From the NCBI RefSeq assembly GCF_020883495.1, contig NZ_CP086610.1:1965501-2029500 (forward strand): DNA of 64,000 nucleotides, given 5' to 3'. Positions 35,922 to 45,571 of the stretch are shown piece by piece (positions within the stretch are counted from its first letter, which is position 1; each line of letters opens with the position of its first letter). Source of the stretch: Shinella zoogloeoides. GTDB lineage: Bacteria; Pseudomonadota; Alphaproteobacteria; Rhizobiales; Rhizobiaceae. Below the pieces are notes generated by a model. That model saw nothing but the letters and a program-made list of their open reading frames with translations. It searched no databases and was not told the DNA's origin. The translations under genes were made by a program, and so were the position numbers.

Positions 35922-36386
35922 CTATTCGGCGTGCTCCACCGGCAGGCGCGTGCCGCTCTTCAGCACCTCCATCGAAATGGAGGCCGAGACGTCGAACAAC
36001 TCGACCTTGCGCACGATGCGCTTGTAGACCACATCGTAATGCTCGACCCGCGGCAGCACGACCTTCAATATGTAGTCGTAGTTGCCCGTCAGCCGGTGCG
36101 CCTCCACCACTTCGGGAATATCCGCGATCGCCCGCGAAAACAGCGCGATCCACTCGTCGCTGTGATGCGCCGTCTTGATGAGGGCGAAGACCGTGGTGGG
36201 CACGCCCATCCTGTCCCGGTCGAGCAGGGCGACCCTGCCGGCGATATGCCCGCTTTCCTCCAGCCGCTGGATGCGCCGGGCGCAGGCGGAAAGCGACAGG
36301 TTCACCTTCTCCGCCAGCGCCGCGACGGGCGCGCCCGCATCCTCCTGCAGAAGCGCCAGCAATTTTCTGTCCCGCTCATCAAGCAC
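35922..36386 (-). CDS. Lrp/AsnC-family regulator
   Basis: 154 residues from a GTG at 36386 that has AAAGGG upstream and gives the usual start LDERDRKLLALL; a TTG at 36410 would add eight residues. HTH (VAALAEKVNLSLSACARRIQ) and RAM domain (VVEAHRLTGNYDYILKV). It is divergent from the racemase gene (36555), which it probably regulates. Confidence 0.88.
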   Translation of the reverse strand: MLDERDRKLLALLQEDAGAPVAALAEKVNLSLSACARRIQRLEESGHIAGRVALLDRDRMGVPTTVFALIKTAHHSDEWIALFSRAIADIPEVVEAHRLTGNYDYILKVVLPRVEHYDVVYKRIVRKVELFDVSASISMEVLKSGTRLPVEHAE

Positions 36387-36554
36387 GCCGAGATTCCCTT
36401 TCAAAACCAAACGAGGCGCGAATTAAGCGCGCCTGAACGCCAATTCACAAGAGGGATTGTCGGCCTCCGCCCAAAATGCCCGGAACTTTGCGAACAATCG
36501 CCGTCCTCTCCGCTGCATTCTAGTCGTCATCGAAACACCAGCGGGGAAACGACC

Positions 36555-37268
36555 ATGAAGACGATCGGCCTTATCGGCGGCATGAGCTTCGAGAGCACGG
36601 CAGTCTATTATCGCATGATCAACGAGGCGGCGCGCGAGCGGCTCGGCGGCCTGCATTCGGCCGACGTGCTGGTGCATTCGGTCGATTTCCAGTCCATTGT
36701 CGACCTGCAGAAGGCGGGTCGCTGGGATGCGGCGGGCGAGCGCCTCGGCGCGGTCGCGGCCGGTCTTGAAAAGGCCGGCGCGCAATGCGTGCTGATCTGC
36801 ACCAACACCATGCATCTCGTCGCCGACGCCGTGCAGGAAGCGGTTTCCGCCCCCGTCATCAACATCATCGACGAAGTCGCACGCGACATTCTGGCGGCCG
36901 GCAAGCGCCGCCCGCTGCTGCTCGCCACGCGCTACACGATGGAGCACGGCTTCTATGCGAACCGCATGAAGGACGCCGGTCTCGACGTCATGGTGCCGGA
37001 TGAAGCCGGCCGCGCGCTGATGCACAGCGTCATCTTCAACGAACTGTGCCAGGGCAAGGTGCTGGACACGTCCCGCGAGCGCGTTCTCGCTCTCATAGAG
37101 ACCGCGCGGGCCGCGGGCGCCGACAGCGTCATCCTCGGCTGCACGGAGATCTGCCTGCTGCTCGATCCCGACGCCCTGACGCTGCCCGGCTTCGATTCGA
37201 CCGCGATCCATGCTCGCGCCGCCGTCGACTTCGCGCTCGGCCCGGTCGTCGCCAGCAAGGCTGCCTGA
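36555..37268 (+). CDS. Aspartate/glutamate racemase family protein
   Basis: 237 residues. The two catalytic cysteines of cofactor-independent racemases are Cys82 (ICTNTMH) and Cys196 (GCTEIC). MKTIGLIGGMSFESTAVYY is the usual start of the YgeA/RacX group, which racemises aspartate, glutamate or other amino acids of the cytoplasm. Divergent from an Lrp regulator; its end is six bases from the convergent monooxygenase stop. Confidence 0.9.
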   Translation: MKTIGLIGGMSFESTAVYYRMINEAARERLGGLHSADVLVHSVDFQSIVDLQKAGRWDAAGERLGAVAAGLEKAGAQCVLICTNTMHLVADAVQEAVSAPVINIIDEVARDILAAGKRRPLLLATRYTMEHGFYANRMKDAGLDVMVPDEAGRALMHSVIFNELCQGKVLDTSRERVLALIETARAAGADSVILGCTEICLLLDPDALTLPGFDSTAIHARAAVDFALGPVVASKAA

Positions 37269-37274
37269 GCCGTC

Positions 37275-38519
37275 TCAGGCCTCACGAAGCGCGGCATCCA
37301 GCCATACGCATTCCTGCAGGCCGGCCCGTGTAAACGGGTCGGCCAATGTGCCTGAGACGATGGCTGCAAGGATCTGCGGCGCCGGCGGAATTTTCGCGAC
37401 GGTGGCGACCAGCCGGTCGCGCAGCCAGGCGATGGAACGGGAATCCGACTGGTAGAACGGCGTGAAGACGTAGGACAGGAGCTGGAACAGCCGCACATGA
37501 CTGCGCCGGGCATCCGCGTAACTGGCAAGTGCCTCCTCAAGCGTTGCCGCCGATGAAAGGGCATGCGCCAGCGCCGCCGCATCGAGCAAGGCCATATTGG
37601 CCCCCTGCCCGAGCTGCGGACTGGTGGAATGGGCGCTGTCGCCGATGAACGCGATGCCGTCCGCATGGGGCGGCAAGGCGGTGCGGTGGGCATAACGCGC
37701 CAGCGTCAACTGATCCCAATCCGCGATCTGGTCGAGGAACGGCACGGTCTGCGGCCAGTAATCGGCGATGCGGTCCTTCCAGCGCGCCAGCCCTTCCCGT
37801 TTTACGGTATCCGCATCCGCAGTCTTGAGGCTCCAGAAGAAGGCGGCCTTGCGCGCGCCGCCGGCCTGCGCCCGGCCGACCGGCAGCACGCCGATCATGA
37901 CCTTCGCGGCATCGTAGCGCTGGGTCAGCGCGCGGGCGTCATGGGCGATCCCCTCGCAATCGAGCGTCGCCCAGAACGCACCCCAGGGCAATTCCTTCAC
38001 CTTCGGCGCGACGACAGAGGCAGCGACGAGCTGCGAGCGCGCACCGCTCGCGTCGACCACCAGATCGTAATCGCCGACGATCTCCCCGACGTCGTCATGC
38101 AGCACCGTGCGGGATTGCCGTGTCTCGGCCTTGGCGAGCGTGATGCCGGTGCGGATGGGCAGTCGCGCCGCCGCCACCGCATCGTGCAGGGTGGAGAACA
38201 GCGCGGCGCGATGCACGGCAAGGCCGTAGCGTCCGCCGGCCAGCGCATCGTAGCGCACGTCGAGGACGGTGCGGCCGCTGCGGGCATCCGCACCGTGCAG
38301 GCGCTCGATACGGTTGCCGAGCGCATGGATCGCCGGGGAGAGACCGAGGGCATCCAGCACCGTGAGGCCGGTCGGCTGCATCAGCAGGCCGGAGCCGACC
38401 GGCGACGGCGCGTCGAAGCGTTCGATCAGTTCGACCCGATGGCCGGCGCGCGAGAGAAAAAGCGCCGCCGCAAGTCCCGCAGGTCCCGCGCCGGCAATGC
38501 CGATATCCAATGGCTTCAT
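37275..38519 (-). CDS. FAD-dependent monooxygenase (aromatic hydroxylase type)
   Basis: 414 residues from ATG 38519. FAD motifs: GAGPAGLAAA near residues 10-19, DLVVDASGARS (DG-like motif) and GDSAHSTSPQLGQGANMALLD in the C-terminal half. This is the class A flavoprotein monooxygenase family (salicylate and 4-hydroxybenzoate hydroxylases, kynurenine monooxygenase relatives). It hydroxylates an aromatic compound with NAD(P)H and O2. No other catabolic genes for aromatics are adjacent; substrate unknown. The HxlR gene lies upstream on the same strand. Confidence 0.88.
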   Translation of the reverse strand: MKPLDIGIAGAGPAGLAAALFLSRAGHRVELIERFDAPSPVGSGLLMQPTGLTVLDALGLSPAIHALGNRIERLHGADARSGRTVLDVRYDALAGGRYGLAVHRAALFSTLHDAVAAARLPIRTGITLAKAETRQSRTVLHDDVGEIVGDYDLVVDASGARSQLVAASVVAPKVKELPWGAFWATLDCEGIAHDARALTQRYDAAKVMIGVLPVGRAQAGGARKAAFFWSLKTADADTVKREGLARWKDRIADYWPQTVPFLDQIADWDQLTLARYAHRTALPPHADGIAFIGDSAHSTSPQLGQGANMALLDAAALAHALSSAATLEEALASYADARRSHVRLFQLLSYVFTPFYQSDSRSIAWLRDRLVATVAKIPPAPQILAAIVSGTLADPFTRAGLQECVWLDAALREA

Positions 38520-38553
38520 GCCCGTCCCCGATGCGGCCCCGATGGCGGGAGCC

Positions 38554-38961
38554 TCAGCCCTGCCCCGCATCATAGGCCGTGCGTGCGGCCCGGATCGCGG
38601 TGTGGTGATCCGTAGACCACTGCACGAGCGTGCGCAGAAGCGCAAGGAAGGATTGGCCGAGCGACGTCAGCCGGTATTCCACGCTCGGCGGCTGCGTCGG
38701 ATAGACGGTGCGCGTGAGATAGCCGTCGCGCTGCAGGTCGCGCAGCGTCTGGGTCAGCATGCGCTGGGAGATATCCGGGATGAAACGGCGCAATTCGGAG
38801 AAGCGGCGCGGGCCATCCGCAAGGCCGAGGATCATCAGCGACGTCCACTTGCCGCCGACGCTGTCCAGCACATCACGCACCGGGCAATCGTCCATCGACA
38901 TGGGCACGCCGTCGATGAGCAAGACCCGCTCCCCGCGCGCACGATCGACGATCCTGTTCAT
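38554..38961 (-). CDS. HxlR-family regulator (YtfH/QorR-like)
   Basis: 135 residues from ATG 38961. Winged-helix HxlR signature: [20 protein letters not shown], a Cys at residue 26 that in relatives senses redox or electrophilic stress, and [19 protein letters not shown]. Divergent from the quinone oxidoreductase gene at 39112, the same pairing as E. coli ytfH-ytfG, so it is probably that gene's repressor. Confidence 0.9.
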   Translation of the reverse strand: MNRIVDRARGERVLLIDGVPMSMDDCPVRDVLDSVGGKWTSLMILGLADGPRRFSELRRFIPDISQRMLTQTLRDLQRDGYLTRTVYPTQPPSVEYRLTSLGQSFLALLRTLVQWSTDHHTAIRAARTAYDAGQG

Positions 38962-39111
38962 AGCCGGTTCCCTCCAGGTAACCACCGCAGAAAAAACTGC
39001 CTTCTTTACAAGCTCTATCAGATTACCGGATAAGAGCAAGTCTCAATAAGAGACCAACATTCAGCAGGACATGAGGCTCCTCCCCGCCGCTCCTGCCAGA
39101 AAGGGAAAGAC

Positions 39112-39999
39112 ATGACCGATACGCTTCTCGTCACCGGCGCCTCCGGCCAGCTCGGCCGCCTCGTCCTCGATGCGCTCCTCGCCTCCGGCAAGGTCGCGCC
39201 CGCCGGCATCGTCGCCACCACGCGCGACACGGCCAAGCTCGCGGACTATGCCGCCAGGGGCGTCACCGTCCGCGCCGCCGATTTCGACGACCCGGCCTCG
39301 CTCGACGCCGCCTTCGCCGGCGCGACCAAGGTGTTGATCGTCTCCACCGACGCGCTCGACCAGCCCGGCAAGCGCCTTACCCAGCACACCGCAGCCGTCG
39401 CCGCCGCCAGGAAGGCCGGCGTGAAGCACATCCTCTACACGTCCATGCCGCAGCCGGACGATTCGCTCGTCACCTTCGCCCCCGACCATCTCGGCACCGA
39501 GGACGCCATCAAGGCGACCGGCATTCCCTACACGATCCTGCGCGACGGCTGGTATGCGGAAAACCTCTTCATGTCGCTGCCGCATGCCCTGGAAGCCGGC
39601 GCCTGGTACACCTCCACCGGCGAAGGCAGGATCGCGCATATCACGCGCGCCGACACGGCAGCGGCCCTTGCCGGCGCCCTGCTGAAGGCTGGCGATGAAA
39701 GCAGGACCTACACGCTGACTGGCACGAAGAGCCGCACGGCGGAGGAAATCGCCGCCGTCGTTTCCGCCGCGACCGGAAAGCCGCTGAAGGTGGTGCATGT
39801 CACCGACGCCCAGCTTGCCGAGGGCCTGAAGGCCGCCGGCCTGCCGGAAGGCTTCATCCCGACAATCGTTTCCTTCGACGCCAACACGCGCGAAGGCAAG
39901 ATCGCCGCCGTCACCGGCGATGCCGAGGCACTCTCCGGCAGCAAGCCGACGTCCTTCGAGGACTTCGTCGCCGCCAGCAAGGCAGCCTTCCTCGGTTGA
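39112..39999 (+). CDS. NAD(P)H:quinone oxidoreductase QorB-like, NmrA-type SDR
   Basis: 295 residues. TGASGQLG nucleotide loop near residues 8-15 and IVATTRDTAKL identify the atypical SDR branch of NmrA/QorB (E. coli YtfG), which reduces quinones and unites NADPH. The active tyrosine of classical SDRs is not needed here. Divergently transcribed from its HxlR regulator. Likely role: protection against quinones or electrophiles. Confidence 0.88.
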   Translation: MTDTLLVTGASGQLGRLVLDALLASGKVAPAGIVATTRDTAKLADYAARGVTVRAADFDDPASLDAAFAGATKVLIVSTDALDQPGKRLTQHTAAVAAARKAGVKHILYTSMPQPDDSLVTFAPDHLGTEDAIKATGIPYTILRDGWYAENLFMSLPHALEAGAWYTSTGEGRIAHITRADTAAALAGALLKAGDESRTYTLTGTKSRTAEEIAAVVSAATGKPLKVVHVTDAQLAEGLKAAGLPEGFIPTIVSFDANTREGKIAAVTGDAEALSGSKPTSFEDFVAASKAAFLG

Positions 40000-40035
40000 G
40001 GGGAAAGTGGTGCGGCGCTCGAAAGAGCGCCGCCC

Positions 40036-40788
40036 TCAGATATCCTGGCCGCAGGCGCGGCAGAAGCGCCGCACCGTTTCCGCCATGCCGTATTCCAGCG
40101 CATCGCCGGTCAGGCCATGGCCGATGGAGACTTCCGCAAGGTGCGGAATGCGGGCGACGAGCGCCGGGAGGTTGGCCACCGTCAGGTCATGGCCGGCATT
40201 GACGGCAAGGCCGAGGTCGCGGGCGATATCCGCCGTCTCGCCGAGCAGGTCGAGAATGCGCGCGCCCTCCGCCGGATCGTCGAAGCAGCCGCCGTAGGGG
40301 CCGGTATAAAGCTCGATCCGGTCCGCGCCGATATCCCGCGCAATGGTCAGCGCCTCGCGGTCCGGATCGCCGTCGGCGAACACCGAGACACGCAGGCCCA
40401 GCTTCTTCAGCCGCCCGACAATATTGCCGAGCAGGTTGTGGTTCCTGCGAAAATCCCAGCCATGGTCCGATGTCGCCTGCGACGGATCGTCGGGCACGAG
40501 TGTCACCTGCTCGGGGCGATGTTCCTCCACGAGGCGCATGAAGTTCTCTTCGGGGAAGCCTTCGATGTTGAATTCCGTGCCGGAAAACTCGCCGTCGATC
40601 AGCGTGCGGATCGGCGCGAGGTCGCTGAAGCGGACATGGCGCTGGTCCGGCCGGGGATGGACCGTGATGCCGCTTGCGCCCGCCTCCAGCGCGATCCGCC
40701 CGAGATGCGTGACGCTCGGCCAGGGCAGGTCGCGGCGATTGCGCAGCATGGCGATGGCATTGAGGTTGACCGACAGCTTCGCAGGCAT
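40036..40788 (-). CDS. pdxJ: Pyridoxine 5'-phosphate synthase
   Basis: 250 residues. PdxJ joins 1-deoxyxylulose 5-phosphate and aminoacetone phosphate, the last step of de novo vitamin B6 synthesis, as a TIM barrel. Signatures: [37 protein letters not shown] and [12 protein letters not shown]. Single gene, divergent from the membrane-anchored regulator-like gene. Confidence 0.96.
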   Translation of the reverse strand: MPAKLSVNLNAIAMLRNRRDLPWPSVTHLGRIALEAGASGITVHPRPDQRHVRFSDLAPIRTLIDGEFSGTEFNIEGFPEENFMRLVEEHRPEQVTLVPDDPSQATSDHGWDFRRNHNLLGNIVGRLKKLGLRVSVFADGDPDREALTIARDIGADRIELYTGPYGGCFDDPAEGARILDLLGETADIARDLGLAVNAGHDLTVANLPALVARIPHLAEVSIGHGLTGDALEYGMAETVRRFCRACGQDI

Positions 40789-41038
40789 GGCGACAGGCTC
40801 CTAGATTGCTGGCTCAACGTCTAGCCGGTTGTTTCCACAAGGGCAATCGCCGCAAGGCCCCAGGAAACCGGGCCTGCGGAGGAATTGGCGGCACCCTGCG
40901 TCATTCGCACTTGCCGATCATCAAGAATCATCGATAAATTCCCCACGAATTTTTGGGGTGCCTGTACACTGGGCGCCAGCGATTCGAGGAACGGGAAGGA
41001 TATCAGGCAGCGCCGATGGTCTCCTCTTTGGCGGTACC

Positions 41039-42109
41039 ATGACGAAGACGGACAGGCCGGCGTGCGAACTCGTGCGACGCGCCCTTGGCGCGATCATGGC
41101 CAGCGATACCTTCGCCCGTTCAGAGCGGCTGCGCTCCTTCCTCTCCTACATTGTCGAGAACGAACTGTCCGGCAAGGCCGCCCAGTTGAAGGGCTACAGC
41201 ATCGGCATCGACGTTTTCAGCCGCGCGCCGGGCTTCGACGCGGGCAACGACCCGCTGGTGCGCGTGCAGGCCGGCAAGCTCAGGAAGCTGCTGGAACAAT
41301 ATTACCAGACCGAGGGCGCGGCCGACCCGCTGCGCATCTTCGTGCCGCTCGGCAGCTATGTGCCGGAATACCGCCTTTTCCAGCCCGACCGGCAGGATGC
41401 CGCCGCGCCGGCATCCCGCGCCTCCCGGCCGAAGCCGCAGGGCCGCCGCTCCTGGCTCCCGGCTCCGGTATCCTCCCCGCTCGCGCTCTTCTCGCTGCTG
41501 CCGCTCATCTTCCTCGCCCCGTCCGTCTATCCGGAAACGACCAATGCGGCGATCGCCAAGGCGCAGTCCACCCTCTTCGCGCAGGGTAGCGCCGCAAGCG
41601 AGGCCCCGGCCCTGCCCTACCTGCAGATCGTGCAATGCTGGCCCGCCGGCGGCGACTGCAACACGCTGGCAGCGGCCATCTCCAAATTCGCGGGCTACTA
41701 CAAGACCGTGCATATCGGCGGACCCTACGGCACGAACGCGCCCGATCCATTGTCCTATGCCATCCGCATCGAGAACCGGCCGGACGGGAGCGGCATCTAT
41801 GCCCGGCTGATCCACGAAAAAACCGGCGCAACGGTCTATACGCGGCATTTCACCCGCCAACAGTTGCGCAGCGAAACGGGCCTTGCCTACGAGGCCGTGG
41901 CCTTCGCCGCGCGCGCCTTTTCGGCGAGTGGCCCGCTCTATCGCCACGCGGCGCGCACCGGCACGGCCAGCGGCATCATGGAATGCCTCGCCCGCGAAGA
42001 GCGCCGCCCGCCGCGCGGGCTGCTACAGGCCGGACAGGCGCGCGACTGCGTCGCCAGCGCATCCAAGGCGCTCGCCGATGCCGGCCTGCGCAAGACCATC
42101 GCCCGCTGA
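41039..42109 (+). CDS. Membrane-anchored protein with N-terminal regulator-like domain
   Basis: 356 residues from ATG 41039. The first ~105 residues (LVRRALGAIMASDTFARSER, GYSIGIDVFSRAPGFDAGND, QAGKLRKLLEQYY) form a conserved domain that in other proteins precedes adenylate cyclase or TPR modules. A short Pro/Arg linker is followed by one membrane helix near residues 142-160, then about 190 periplasmic residues with two cysteines (CWPAGGDC). CadC-like signalling across the membrane is possible, but no DNA-binding helix is proven. Function unknown. Confidence 0.7.
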   Translation: MTKTDRPACELVRRALGAIMASDTFARSERLRSFLSYIVENELSGKAAQLKGYSIGIDVFSRAPGFDAGNDPLVRVQAGKLRKLLEQYYQTEGAADPLRIFVPLGSYVPEYRLFQPDRQDAAAPASRASRPKPQGRRSWLPAPVSSPLALFSLLPLIFLAPSVYPETTNAAIAKAQSTLFAQGSAASEAPALPYLQIVQCWPAGGDCNTLAAAISKFAGYYKTVHIGGPYGTNAPDPLSYAIRIENRPDGSGIYARLIHEKTGATVYTRHFTRQQLRSETGLAYEAVAFAARAFSASGPLYRHAARTGTASGIMECLAREERRPPRGLLQAGQARDCVASASKALADAGLRKTIAR

Positions 42110-42442
42110 AGCCTTTCGGCGGCTTTGCGCCCGGAACGCTCCACGCGATCAATTTCGCAAGATACATCCCTAGATATAACGATAGGAATCCCCGCCCCGC
42201 AGGCCTATTGTGAAGACTGCGGGCGAGTAGTGCTTACCGCTCGGGTTCACGATTGCACATCCCGAATGAATCCGAAACTCACGAAAATCGTATGCAACCA
42301 TGCTCGATTTGCACAGATCGGCAGGCTATAGCGGACAGGACAATATCCGCCGTCCCGACATCCAGTCTCAGGGGGAGAGGGTGTCGCGCCGGCGACCGGG
42401 GGATAATGACATGACGACTTTTTCAACGCGCGGGCTGCTTTC
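42110..42442. other. Intergenic region with a short leader frame before the MerR-LuxR gene
   Basis: 333 bases. AT-rich patches around 42165-42190 and 42270-42310 could hold a promoter. From 42411 a short frame encodes MTTFSTRGLLS and its TGA (42444-42446) overlaps the ATG of the following gene (ATGA), so translation of the two could be coupled; a GGGGG run ten bases before it is a weak ribosome-binding site. No other gene seen. Confidence 0.4.
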
Positions 42443-43123
42443 ATGATGACCACCGAGTCGAAGAAAGCCGAGGCCCGGACGGGCGGACGCAGATCCATCC
42501 GCTACCTGCCGGTGGCCCCGCTGCCGGAAAACCTGCCGGAAGGGCGGCTTGCCATCGCGGACATGGCGAACGCCTTCGGCGTGACCCATCGCACGCTGCA
42601 CTTCTATGAGGAAAAGGGACTGCTGACCGCCACGCGCGTCGGCCCCATGCGGGTTTATGGGCCGGAGGAAATCCAGCAGATGGCGGTGGTCAACACCTGC
42701 CGCGAGACGGGCATGCCCGTCGCCGTGATCCAGGAACTGCTGGAACGGCTTTCCGCCGCCGATAGCCAGGAAGAGGCCGACACCGCCTTCCGCACCGCCA
42801 TGACGGCGCGCAAGCGGGAACTGGCCGCCCAGCAATCGACGATCCGCCGGCAGATGCAGCAGATCAACGAGCTTCTGGACTTTACCGGCGCGCATGAAAG
42901 CGAGAGCAACGACAACACGCCGCAGGCGCATCTGACGCCCGTCGAACTGCGCTGCCTCGCGCTGATGGCCGAAGGCTATCCCACGAGCCGCATTGCCCGC
43001 GCGCTCGAGGTCGAGCCGGGCGAAGTGCAGGTGATGGAGAAGACCATTATCGGCAAGTTCAACAGCAGCAACCGTTTCCAGGCCGTCGCCAAGGCGGTCA
43101 TGCTGGGGATCGTCGGCCACTGA
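42443..43123 (+). CDS. MerR-family regulator fused to a LuxR-type HTH
   Basis: 226 residues. Residues about 37-105 are a MerR winged helix (LAIADMANAFGVTHRTLHFY, GLLTATRVGPMRVYGPEEIQ), followed by a long coiled coil of about 50 residues (TARKRELAAQQSTIRRQM). Residues about 163-224 form a GerE/LuxR-type helix-turn-helix (LTPVELRCLALMAEGYPTSR, IARALEVEPGEVQVMEKTII). Having two DNA-binding domains in one chain is unusual. The ligand is not evident: there are no metal-binding cysteines. Convergent with the helicase gene 80 bases on. Confidence 0.85.
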   Translation: MMTTESKKAEARTGGRRSIRYLPVAPLPENLPEGRLAIADMANAFGVTHRTLHFYEEKGLLTATRVGPMRVYGPEEIQQMAVVNTCRETGMPVAVIQELLERLSAADSQEEADTAFRTAMTARKRELAAQQSTIRRQMQQINELLDFTGAHESESNDNTPQAHLTPVELRCLALMAEGYPTSRIARALEVEPGEVQVMEKTIIGKFNSSNRFQAVAKAVMLGIVGH

Positions 43124-43202
43124 GGCCGACGTAAGCGGCCGGACATGATGACCGGCGCTTCCATCCGCTTCCCGGGAAGCGGTCCGTGGTGCGGGGCCTT
43201 GG

Positions 43203-44330
43203 CTATCGCACCACGGTAAGCGTTTCGGCCGCGCGCGTAATGGCCGTGTAGAGCCAGCGTTCGCGCGTATCGCGGAAGGCGAAGCTCTCGTCGAACAGCA
43301 CGACATTGTTCCACTGCGAACCCTGCGCCTTGTGCACCGTCAGCGCATAGCCGAAATCGAACTCGTCGTAGCGCTTGCGCGTCGACCACGGAATCTCTTC
43401 CTCGACATTCTCGAAGGCGGCCTTCAGCAGCTTGATCTTGGCCGCGCCGCGATCCATGTCGTCGTCTTCGGGCCGGATCATCAGGTTGATGCCGGGCTTC
43501 ACCGTTTCCTTGGATGAACTCATCACCTGCCAGAGCGAGCCGTTGAGCAGGCCCTTGGCCGGGTCGTTGCGAAGGCACACCAGCTTGTCGCCGGATTGCG
43601 GATATTCGGTCGTAAAACCCTTCAGCTCGCGAAGGCGCTGGTTATAGCGCCGGCGCGTCCGGTTGGTGCCGACGAGAACCTGATCGGCATCGAGCACCAA
43701 TGTCTGGTCGACCTCGCTGCGGCCGATGACGCGCGCCGCGCCATAGTCGCCATAGGCGATGTCGTTACCCTCGCGCACCTGCATGGCGAGCTGGATGATC
43801 GGGTTGTCGCGCGCCTGCCGGTGGATTTCCGTCAGGAGATAATCCGGTTCCTGGTTGGTGAAGTAGCCGCCGCCGGAGACGGGCGGCAACTGGCCGGGAT
43901 CGCCGAGCACGAGGATGGGCGTGCCGAAGCTCATCAGGTCGCGGCCGAGCGCCTCGTCCACCATGGAGCATTCGTCGATGACGACGAGCGCCGCCTTGGC
44001 GACCGGGCTCTGGCGATTGATGGAAAACATCGGCGAGACCGAGGTCTTGCCGGTCTCCTCGTCCTCCACCTCTTCCTCGCCGCGCGGGCGATAGATCAGC
44101 GAATGGATCGTCTTGGCGTTGCGCGCGCCCTTGGAGCGCAACACCTGCGCCGCCTTGCCGGTGAAGGCGGCGAACAGCACCTCGCCGTCGACATGCTCGG
44201 CGAAATAGCGCGCAAGCGTGGTCTTGCCGGTGCCGGCATAGCCGAAGAGCCGGAACAGCGGGTCACGACCGTCCTTGAGCCATCGCGAGACGGCCTTCAG
44301 CGCTTCATCCTGTTGGGGTGCGAATTCCAT
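43203..44330 (-). CDS. RecD-like ATP-dependent DNA helicase (short form)
   Basis: 375 residues from ATG 44330. SF1B motifs in order: Walker A GYAGTGKTT (30-38), IDECSMVD (motif II), GDPGQLPPVSGGG (motif III), EIHRQARDNP (motif IV) and the UvrD_C_2 signature LTVHKAQGSQW near residue 335 with TAITRA. It lacks the N-terminal domains of RecD2 and the exonuclease part, so it is about half the usual length (RecD2 about 720). It unwinds DNA 5'-3'; partner unknown. Confidence 0.88.
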   Translation of the reverse strand: MEFAPQQDEALKAVSRWLKDGRDPLFRLFGYAGTGKTTLARYFAEHVDGEVLFAAFTGKAAQVLRSKGARNAKTIHSLIYRPRGEEEVEDEETGKTSVSPMFSINRQSPVAKAALVVIDECSMVDEALGRDLMSFGTPILVLGDPGQLPPVSGGGYFTNQEPDYLLTEIHRQARDNPIIQLAMQVREGNDIAYGDYGAARVIGRSEVDQTLVLDADQVLVGTNRTRRRYNQRLRELKGFTTEYPQSGDKLVCLRNDPAKGLLNGSLWQVMSSSKETVKPGINLMIRPEDDDMDRGAAKIKLLKAAFENVEEEIPWSTRKRYDEFDFGYALTVHKAQGSQWNNVVLFDESFAFRDTRERWLYTAITRAAETLTVVR

Positions 44331-44472
44331 GCCCGGACTTGGCAGGATTCGCGGGCGCGAGGCAAGGGGCATTGCCGGCGCAGCGGCGCGAAGAAATGCC
44401 CTTCCCCCGGATTTGGCCCTGTTCGCCGAAGACCTGCCGCGCTATGCAGGGCGCAACCTCCGGAGCGATGAT

Positions 44473-45564
44473 TTGTCCCCCGCCTCCCGCACACCGAACG
44501 ACACAGCGCCCGCGCCGGGCGGCCTCGGCAAATGGCCGGCCGCCGCGCAATGGTGCCTCGTCGGCGGCCTTTCGCTCGTGACCACCGTGCCGCTGGAAAT
44601 CGCCGGCTTTCCGGCCGCCCTCCTCATGGGGCCGATGCTCGCCGGCATTTTCGCGGCGCTCGGCGGCAGCACGATCCGCCTGCCGCGTATCTTCTTCTTC
44701 GCCGTGCAGGTCGTGCTGGCGCTGATGATCGCGACAATGGTGTCGGAGGATTTCGTCGGCACCTTCGCGCGGAACTGGCCGGTGGTGCTTCTTGTCGTGC
44801 TCTCCGTCATAGCGGTCAGCACGCTGTCCGGCTGGATGATCGCACGCACCGGCCTCTTGCCCGGCACGACGGCGATCTGGGGTTCGTCGGCGGGCGCGGC
44901 CTCCACCATGCTGATGATGGCCGAAGCCTATGGCGCGGATGCCCGCCTCGTCGCCTTCATGCAATATCTGCGCGTCGTCTTCGTCGCGAGCCTTGCGACG
45001 CTGGTCGCCCATTTCGGCGGGCATGACGGCGCGACGGTGCCGCCGCACGCCTGGTTCGAGCCGGTGCCGATGCTGCCGCTCGCCGCCATGCTGGCCATCG
45101 GCGTCCTTGCCGGGCTTGCCGGCCAGAGGCTGCGCATACCGGCCGGCGCCTTCCTCGTGCCCTTTGCGCTTGCCTCGATGCTCAACGCCTCCGGCACGGT
45201 GACGATCGCCCTGCCGCAATGGCTGCTCGTCGCCGCCTTCGCCCTGCTCGGCTGGAATATCGGCCTCGGCTTCACCCGCACCATCCTGCTGCACGCGCGC
45301 CGGGCGCTGCTGCCGACGGTCATCTCCATCGTCGCGCTGATCGGTTTTTCCGGCCTGCTCGCCGGCCTGCTCATGCTGCTGCTGGATGTCGATCCGCTGA
45401 CCGCCTATCTGGCGACCAGCCCCGGTGGCCTCGATTCCATCGCCGTCATCGCCGCCTCCGCCAAGGTGGATGTCGCCTTCGTCATGACGCTGCAGACGGC
45501 GCGGCTGATCCTCGTATCGCTCATCGGCCCCTGGCTCGCCCGCTTCATGGCCGACAGGGCCTGA
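44473..45564 (+). CDS. AbrB-family membrane protein (DUF, formerly ammonia monooxygenase-like)
   Basis: 363 residues from a TTG at 44473 with CGGAG eight bases upstream; the longer open frame starting at 44275 overlaps the divergent helicase gene and is not used. It has ten to eleven membrane helices in two repeated halves, each with a [14 protein letters not shown] or [14 protein letters not shown] segment, the mark of the AbrB/YgbI membrane family. Despite the name this is not a transcription factor. A transporter of small organic acids has been suggested for the family; substrate unknown. Confidence 0.82.
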   Translation: MSPASRTPNDTAPAPGGLGKWPAAAQWCLVGGLSLVTTVPLEIAGFPAALLMGPMLAGIFAALGGSTIRLPRIFFFAVQVVLALMIATMVSEDFVGTFARNWPVVLLVVLSVIAVSTLSGWMIARTGLLPGTTAIWGSSAGAASTMLMMAEAYGADARLVAFMQYLRVVFVASLATLVAHFGGHDGATVPPHAWFEPVPMLPLAAMLAIGVLAGLAGQRLRIPAGAFLVPFALASMLNASGTVTIALPQWLLVAAFALLGWNIGLGFTRTILLHARRALLPTVISIVALIGFSGLLAGLLMLLLDVDPLTAYLATSPGGLDSIAVIAASAKVDVAFVMTLQTARLILVSLIGPWLARFMADRA

Positions 45565-45571
45565 AGCTGCG

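Noticed and set aside
44473..45564. AbrB-type transcription factor
   Set aside because: The family name is misleading: the protein consists of ten or more membrane helices and has no DNA-binding SpoVT/AbrB domain.
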